DNA of 24,874 bases from a virus. Position numbers and translations under genes: made by a program. The stretch lies in IMG/VR virus record IMGVR_UViG_3300023180_000373, positions 1 to 24,874 of that record; one strand, 5' to 3'. Of the stretch, positions 20,470-24,874 are shown piece by piece; the stretch's first letter is position 1; each line of letters begins with the position of its first letter. The notes below the pieces were generated by a model. It was not told where the DNA came from. It saw only the letters and a list, made by a program, of their open reading frames with translations, and did no database searches.

Positions 20470-21446
20470 CCTCCGAAACAGTGGAAGTTACGGAAGAAGT
20501 GCAGAAGGAAACCCCTTCACCCCAAGAATTCTGGAGCAAGCTAATCGAACCCGGTGCCAAGGTGGAAACCCCACCCGAAGTACCAGAGGTAGTAGATGAA
20601 GAACCAGAAGAACCAGAAGAACCGGAAGTTGAGGAAACGAAAACGGTGAAAGCCGAACCGGAAGACCCGTTAGCGAGTGACCCCAAGCTAGCGAAACGGT
20701 TTCGAGATTCACAAGCTTTCATTTCGCAGCTAAAGCAGGAAAATCGCGATCTCACCAATCAGGTGGGAAAGCTCTCCGAGCAGATGAAGGAACTAAGCCG
20801 TTCGATGCAGACTGCGCAGACCCCGCAAAATGCTCCGGTAAAGCAACCTTCGAAGCAAGAAGTAAATGATGTGATGGCGGAAGTGATGGCTTCCCTTCCC
20901 GATGAAGTCAAGGATGAGGTGCAGACCTTTCCGGAGCTTTTCAAGGGAATCGATGCCCTGATCAAGCACCATCTGTCATCTGCGAACAAGGAGATTGAAG
21001 AAGACATTGCTGAAGTCCGCCGAAGTCGTCGTGAACGTGTTGTGCAAAATAGTCTACGCGAACGTCATAATCTGGCTAATTCGCAGCTAGGCATCACCAA
21101 TGCCGCGCAGTTGGACTTGGATGACGGAACTTTCGCCCAGTGGGTGCTAAGTGAACCGTGGCGCAAGAACGTCGTGATGGATTTCGAGAATCCGAAAGGA
21201 TTTGTTGATTTGCTTCGTAGCTTTTTCTACGAGTATCCGGAACTTGCCAAGTCAAGTAATCCACATACACCCCCCGTAGATGAAGAGCAACAGAAAGCAG
21301 ACGCTAAAAGAGATGAACGACGAAAGCAAGCTAGTCATTCGATACCTGCTAAACCTGTTACACGTACTCCTCAAAAGCCGAAAACAGTACAAACGCCTGA
21401 CGATAAGCAATTGTTATGGCAGCAATTAACAGCAAAAGTTAGCTAA
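20466..21446 (+). CDS. Capsid scaffold protein
   Basis: 326 aa. The position immediately before the major capsid gene and the composition fit a scaffold: an acidic N-terminus with EEPEEPEEPEVEE repeats (about 45-58), a coiled-coil stretch (AFISQLKQENRDLTNQVGKL, SEQMKELS), a helical middle and a basic C-terminus (RKQASHSIPAKPVTRTPQKP). The basic end is the usual capsid-binding element. No protease domain is visible, so a separate protease or none would be used. It is coupled to the overlapping gene upstream and 9 nt from the capsid gene. Confidence 0.82.
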   Translation: MTSETVEVTEEVQKETPSPQEFWSKLIEPGAKVETPPEVPEVVDEEPEEPEEPEVEETKTVKAEPEDPLASDPKLAKRFRDSQAFISQLKQENRDLTNQVGKLSEQMKELSRSMQTAQTPQNAPVKQPSKQEVNDVMAEVMASLPDEVKDEVQTFPELFKGIDALIKHHLSSANKEIEEDIAEVRRSRRERVVQNSLRERHNLANSQLGITNAAQLDLDDGTFAQWVLSEPWRKNVVMDFENPKGFVDLLRSFFYEYPELAKSSNPHTPPVDEEQQKADAKRDERRKQASHSIPAKPVTRTPQKPKTVQTPDDKQLLWQQLTAKVS

Positions 21447-21455
21447 GAGGTTAAA

Positions 21456-22556
21456 ATGGCTTATACAGTTAGTAACTACGTCAACGTAACAGGTCAAAAC
21501 CTGTACGGAGACTTGAGCGTGGAAGACGCGCTTACCATTCAGTCGAAGATGTTGCCTGTGGCAAAAAAGCACCTGACTTTCGCACGTTTCGCGCAGAAAG
21601 ACACCAAGGGGCAGAACCAAGGGAACGTCATTCGCCATCGCCGCTACAAGAAATTTCCCCTTTCAGATCAACCACTTGGAGAAGGTGTGACTCCTGATTT
21701 CGACGTGCTCGAATCAGAAGTGATCTCACATACTGTTCGACAATATGGGCGGTACGTGCCGGTGACCGATCTGATGGAAATTCTTGGGCAAGACCCCTAT
21801 ATCAGCATCATTACAGAACGCCAAGCGCAACAAGCTGCAGAGACAATGGACCTGTTGGCTTACAAGCACTTTAGAGCACCTGCTAATGTAATTTACACCA
21901 ACGGGGCATCCCGTGCAGCTGTGAACACCAAGCTCACCGTTAGTGGTAACAACTGTCCACAGTTAGACTCTGCTATTCGTTTTCTTGAGGGCAATGATGC
22001 CGTTAAGATGACCGAAATGCTAGCAGCTACTCCGGACATTGCTACTACACCAATTCGGGCTGGATTCATTGCCATTTGTCACCCGATTTTACGGCAGGAT
22101 CTGGAAGCGATTCCTGATTTTGTACCGGTTGAGAAGTATTCTGATTCCGGTGCTGCAATGGAAATGGAACTCGGAAGCTACAAGGGTGTTCGATTTATCG
22201 GTACTACACAGGCAACCGCGTTCGAAAATTCTTCTGGCAACACTTCAACCGGTGCTGGAGCAACAGGTGGTACTAATGTTGTGGAGAATGCTACTTACGC
22301 CGATGTTTATCCGATCGTAATCTTTGCGAAAGATAGCGTTGGAACTGCCACCATCGGTGGTATGGATAGCATCATTCCCAAGGTAGTTCGACCAACTCCT
22401 AGCGGCACAGACCCCTTGGGTCAACGCGGTACCGTTGGTTATACATTTATGTTTGGAAGCGTGATTCTTAACGAGGATTGGATGGTTAGCATCGAGACAG
22501 CTGTCTCCGCTCTAACTGCTCCAACTGCCGGTACTTACTACGCGTCCAATAGTTGA
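21456..22556 (+). CDS. Major capsid protein, N4-gp56 type (HK97 fold)
   Basis: 366 aa. The N-terminal region MLPVAKKHLTFARFAQKDTK, then the RRYKKFPLSDQPLGEGVTPD pattern and the segment VRQYGRYVPVTDLMEILGQD, then EMDLLAYKHFRAPANVIYTN-like features match the N4-gp56 family of major capsid proteins. The HK97 fold is expected from the family. A T/G/A-rich insertion (about 255-280: SSGNTSTGAGATGGTNVV) probably is a surface loop. AAGAGG lies 6-7 nt before ATG 21456. A hairpin follows the stop. It should be the most abundant structural protein. Confidence 0.9.
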   Translation: MAYTVSNYVNVTGQNLYGDLSVEDALTIQSKMLPVAKKHLTFARFAQKDTKGQNQGNVIRHRRYKKFPLSDQPLGEGVTPDFDVLESEVISHTVRQYGRYVPVTDLMEILGQDPYISIITERQAQQAAETMDLLAYKHFRAPANVIYTNGASRAAVNTKLTVSGNNCPQLDSAIRFLEGNDAVKMTEMLAATPDIATTPIRAGFIAICHPILRQDLEAIPDFVPVEKYSDSGAAMEMELGSYKGVRFIGTTQATAFENSSGNTSTGAGATGGTNVVENATYADVYPIVIFAKDSVGTATIGGMDSIIPKVVRPTPSGTDPLGQRGTVGYTFMFGSVILNEDWMVSIETAVSALTAPTAGTYYASNS

Positions 22557-22564
22557 TTGATTCG

Positions 22565-22597
22565 CCGCTAAGTCGTGCGACTCGCAGAACTTAGCGG
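22565..22597 (+). promoter_or_regulatory. Hairpin after the capsid gene
   Basis: CCGCTAAGT / ACTTAGCGG, 9 bp, encloses a short TGCG / CGCA stem with a 3-nt loop. It lies 8 nt after the capsid stop and 25 nt before ATG 22623, with no T-tract, so transcription probably continues; it may stabilise the capsid mRNA's 3' end after processing. The interior TGCGACTCGCA also occurs in operator copy B. Confidence 0.55.
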
Positions 22598-22622
22598 TAA
22601 TTTCTAGCTCAAAGGAGTTATT

Positions 22623-23072
22623 ATGAAGAATGATAAAATGCAAATGAGTTACGTGCCTCAGACTACTGAGCATAAACTCATTTCTTCGAACGGTACGTTC
22701 GACTTTACGCTTCCTCATGGAGCCATTGTAGAAGATGTAGTAGTTGTTAAGAAAGTATTGGATTCAACGGCAACTACTGCCACTTTGAATATCGGTACAA
22801 CAGCTGCTCTTGGAGGCAATGCTGCGGCGGCGAATTACTACACAGCTACAGCTATCGATATTGATACCACTAATGGTACAGTTGGTGTGGCCAGTATTGA
22901 TGCAGATAAGATGATGGAGCCTGTCGCTAGCAACCGTGTTGTGCGAGTGACTACTGCTAATCTTACAGCTAACAGTGTCGCACGAATTTATGTCTGGGTA
23001 AATTATCGATTTGCCCCTCAAAACTACGACGTAGCCAGTGGACAAGTTTCCACACCTACTCGCGTAGTCTAA
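22623..23072 (+). CDS. Putative capsid decoration or minor head protein (149 aa)
   Basis: Unrecognised by name. A threonine-, alanine- and valine-rich protein with alternating beta-type segments (FDFTLPHGAIVEDVVVVKKV, then VGVASIDADK, then SVARIYVWVNYRF), like the small all-beta proteins that decorate capsids. It follows the major capsid gene with a strong ribosome site (AAAGGAG, 6 nt spacing) and is itself followed by a strong terminator, an arrangement typical of highly expressed head proteins. A decoration role is inference from position and composition. Confidence 0.75.
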   Translation: MKNDKMQMSYVPQTTEHKLISSNGTFDFTLPHGAIVEDVVVVKKVLDSTATTATLNIGTTAALGGNAAAANYYTATAIDIDTTNGTVGVASIDADKMMEPVASNRVVRVTTANLTANSVARIYVWVNYRFAPQNYDVASGQVSTPTRVV

Positions 23073-23080
23073 CCTTTTTC

Positions 23081-23130
23081 GTACAAGCTGAATTGCACCT
23101 TAATTCAGCTTGTACATTTTACTTCTTTTT
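23081..23130 (+). terminator. Intrinsic terminator after the capsid/decoration genes
   Basis: GTACAAGCTGAATT (23081-23094) and AATTCAGCTTGTAC (23102-23115) form a perfect 14-bp stem with a 7-nt loop, followed by ATTTTACTTCTTTTT. This would end most capsid transcripts here. Because the sequence is symmetric it may also work leftward, using the A-poor CTTTTT preceding it only weakly. Confidence 0.85.
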
Positions 23131-23138
23131 ACTATAAT
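23110..23138 (+). promoter_or_regulatory. Possible promoter embedded in the terminator
   Basis: TTGTAC (23110-23115), the end of the terminator's 3' arm, is 17 bp before a perfect TATAAT (23133-23138). The predicted transcript would start about 6 nt before ATG 23151, leaving almost no leader, and no ribosome site is visible there. The -10 match is excellent, the -35 only partial. Confidence 0.5.
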
Positions 23139-23150
23139 AGTGGCGTTTTC

Positions 23151-23645
23151 ATGGATTTCTCATACGCTCCCAATCAGGCCCAGAGTTATTTCAATTCCGG
23201 AACTGGAAAATTCCGGCAACTCCCTGCCAACAAGTCTCTCGCTCCCGAATGGGATGGAGAAACTTCTAACATTCCTCCCGGTTTCGGCGTCATTCGAATC
23301 GAGAACGGACGCGAACAGTTTGAAACCGAAGAAGTCAGTGTCTCCGTCAACGGTTATAGCGTCGTCATTCCCCGTGGATCGGCTCGCATTGTCTCCGCCG
23401 TTCACATCAATCGCTTGATGGAATGCCGCACTACTGAATACACACAGACTCAGTTCTACAAGCCACCTGAAGGTTTTGTTCGTCCACGCTTTCCGATTAC
23501 GGTGATCGTGGAACCAAAGGACATGCCGGTACTGGTAGATAATGAGACTGCTACCGAAGTCAAAGCGGAAAGCAAGGAAGTTCGCGCACCGCGAAAAACC
23601 AAAAACACATTGACAGTAGGCGAAAATGAGCTTGATGCTGGGTGA
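23151..23645 (+). CDS. Hypothetical virion-region protein (164 aa)
   Basis: Unrecognised. The first 60 residues are proline- and aromatic-rich (MDFSYAPNQAQSYFNSGTGK, then RQLPANKSLAPEW). A middle beta-type domain follows (VSVSVNGYSVVIPRG), and the C-terminal 50 residues are charged and probably disordered. It lies between the decoration gene and the adaptor, and its end overlaps the adaptor start by 20 nt. A head or neck accessory role is likely from location. No Shine-Dalgarno sequence precedes ATG 23151. Confidence 0.7.
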   Translation: MDFSYAPNQAQSYFNSGTGKFRQLPANKSLAPEWDGETSNIPPGFGVIRIENGREQFETEEVSVSVNGYSVVIPRGSARIVSAVHINRLMECRTTEYTQTQFYKPPEGFVRPRFPITVIVEPKDMPVLVDNETATEVKAESKEVRAPRKTKNTLTVGENELDAG

Positions 23646-24654
23646 CATTCGTACACGGGCAAAACGGTTATTGCAGGATACTAATGATAGCAATCGCCGT
23701 TGGCCTGATGCTGAGCTAAATGATTATATCTTTGATGCTCAGCACGAATTCATTCGGTTGACAGGATACCCCCTGCACACCACAGGGGTTTCCTTGTCTG
23801 GGTTGACAGCTGAATACAGTATTCCTACTACGCTAATGACGCTAAGACGAGCACGTGTACGCAATCGTGCTGTCGAGATTCCGATTATTAGTCCCGCCGT
23901 GTTGGATGAAAGCATTGTTTTTCTGAATGAACCGGTCAATTCCGATTGGAAATCACAGACCGGACCTATTCGCGCTCTGGTGGTAGAGCACCAATCCTCT
24001 TCTACATTTCGACTTTTTCCGATTCCCTCCGGAACGATCTATACCGAAGTTAGCGCGACGCTAAATTCGACAACCACAATCACCGTTGCTGCCGGTCAAA
24101 CCACAATTAGCGTCGGTATGGTGGTGAGCGGCACCGGCATTCCTACGGGAACCTACGTGGCAAATGTCAACGGGACGACTATTACGTTGAGCAACGCAGC
24201 CACCGTTAGCGGTACTCAGACGCTAACTTTTGTTTCAACCAACATCTTTTCTCCGCAGCTACTGCAGATACCGACGACTGATATTAACGATATTAGCGGC
24301 ACGGATCTCTCCTATGACAGTTCCAATGTATTTCTCGGAACTGCCGTTACTTTACCCAGTATTGAGTTGCAGGGAGTTCGACAACCACCACGCAATGCTT
24401 TGCAGGACTCTGCTGATGGAGACAATGATGTGCCGCTAATTGGCATGGCCTACCATGAAAGCCTTGTCTACGGCTGCGTTGAACGTGCGTATCTAAAAGA
24501 GAATGAGCTAAGAAATGTTCAAAAAAGTGAGGAGTTTCGACGGCGTTTTCTGGAATACGTTGCCGATGCTCGGCGCACTGAGCCAGAGAATCGCATACGT
24601 CGAGTTGGCGGTGCTAATCGTGTGCGAATGAAACTATCGAGTCGGTGGATATGA
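23626..24654 (+). CDS. Head-tail adaptor protein with Ig-like insertion
   Basis: 342 aa. The N-terminus LGDIRTRAKRLLQDTNDSNR, then RWPDAELNDYIFDAQHEFIR is the classic opening of phage head-tail adaptors of the gp6-like type that dock on the portal, and the C-terminus (MAYHESLVYGCVERAYLKEN) matches their final helices. Such adaptors are usually about 200-250 aa; the excess here is at about residues 142-245, with a threonine/glycine-rich beta repeat (GQTTISVGMVVSGTGIPTGT, then YVANVNGTTITLSNAATV). That is an Ig-like or similar surface domain known from other virion proteins. ATG 23626 or 23635 could be the start. The stop overlaps the next ATG. Confidence 0.82.
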   Translation: MSLMLGDIRTRAKRLLQDTNDSNRRWPDAELNDYIFDAQHEFIRLTGYPLHTTGVSLSGLTAEYSIPTTLMTLRRARVRNRAVEIPIISPAVLDESIVFLNEPVNSDWKSQTGPIRALVVEHQSSSTFRLFPIPSGTIYTEVSATLNSTTTITVAAGQTTISVGMVVSGTGIPTGTYVANVNGTTITLSNAATVSGTQTLTFVSTNIFSPQLLQIPTTDINDISGTDLSYDSSNVFLGTAVTLPSIELQGVRQPPRNALQDSADGDNDVPLIGMAYHESLVYGCVERAYLKENELRNVQKSEEFRRRFLEYVADARRTEPENRIRRVGGANRVRMKLSSRWI

Positions 24655-24874
24655 CAGTATCAGTACAGGGAACCGGTGGTGAGACGGTAGTCTTTCAAAC
24701 ACGAAAAATAACAGGGGATGATCTCGAAACCAACGCAGCCTTGTTGGATTTGGATGATATTCCCATTCCTTCTGCCATCAACACTGCCAAAGGCTATACT
24801 ACCTTTAGCCAGTTCTACAACGATCTCCCCGACAACACAGATATTCAAGGGCCACAAGGGCCACAAGGCCCAGC
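24651..24874 (+). CDS. Collagen-like virion protein, 5' part only
   Basis: Starts at ATG 24651 in an ATGA overlap with the adaptor gene and is open to the right edge; 74 codons are visible. It begins MTVSVQGTGGETVVFQTRKI and after a spacer reaches IQGPQGPQGP, the start of a Gly-Pro-Gln collagen-like repeat. Such repeats form trimeric stalks in tail or head fibres. The full length is unknown, so the receptor-binding part cannot be judged. Confidence 0.7.
   Translation, partial: MTVSVQGTGGETVVFQTRKITGDDLETNAALLDLDDIPIPSAINTAKGYTTFSQFYNDLPDNTDIQGPQGPQGP

Noticed and set aside
1-24874. tRNA genes, insertion sequences, toxin-antitoxin or defence genes
   Set aside because: I looked for cloverleaf arms, transposase motifs and paired small toxin-antitoxin genes and saw none I could support.

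Overview
This window is part of the genome of a temperate tailed double-stranded DNA phage (or an integrated prophage). The evidence is a repressor-integrase pair, a phage-type nucleotide and recombination gene set, and a consecutive head-gene block: large terminase, portal, scaffold, N4-gp56-type major capsid protein and head-tail adaptor. Both ends cut through genes, so the element continues on each side. The host is bacterial, with sigma70-like promoters and, outside one module, ordinary purine-rich ribosome binding sites. I cannot name the host taxon.

Layout. (1) 1-3614, leftward: a SNF2-type helicase, small phage proteins, a zinc-ribbon protein and, running off the left edge, a DUF2800-like PD-(D/E)XK nuclease. 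(2) 3747-5251, rightward: an XRE repressor and a tyrosine integrase, followed by four AGGCTGCA repeats. (3) 5278-9439, leftward: an adenosylcobalamin-dependent ribonucleotide reductase, then small proteins including a RusA resolvase and an excisionase-like HTH protein with an AT-hook, converging on the integrase. (4) 9440-9994, gene-free: about twelve iteron-like GGTGACGCTT repeats in both orientations around AT-rich DNA, best read as a replication origin, ending in a strong rightward terminator that no visible gene explains. (5) 9995-14356, leftward: a MoxR-type AAA+ ATPase, a DUF7192-like protein and small phage proteins, most of them separated by hairpins. (6) 14669 to the right end, rightward: a possible small terminase, ThyX, TerL, portal, scaffold, capsid, adaptor and the start of a collagen-like fibre protein.

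Regulation. Four leftward promoters (near 3700, 9500, 11540 and 14450) carry the same 21-bp imperfect palindrome over the -35 box, one of them between the repressor and the helicase. The three leftward blocks therefore look like a single regulon, with the XRE protein the obvious candidate regulator. Seven leftward genes carry CCTAGTGAG 5-8 nt before the start codon where a Shine-Dalgarno sequence would be expected. These two motif families, the iteron region and its orphan terminator, and a roughly seven-fold excess of the heptamer CCGCTAA/TTAGCGG are the least explained signals here.

How the genes fit together: NrdJ and ThyX supply deoxynucleotides and dTMP. The helicase, RusA and the DUF2800 nuclease process DNA. 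Integrase and perhaps the HTH/AT-hook protein handle integration and excision. The rightward block builds the head. Lysis and most tail genes are not in the window.
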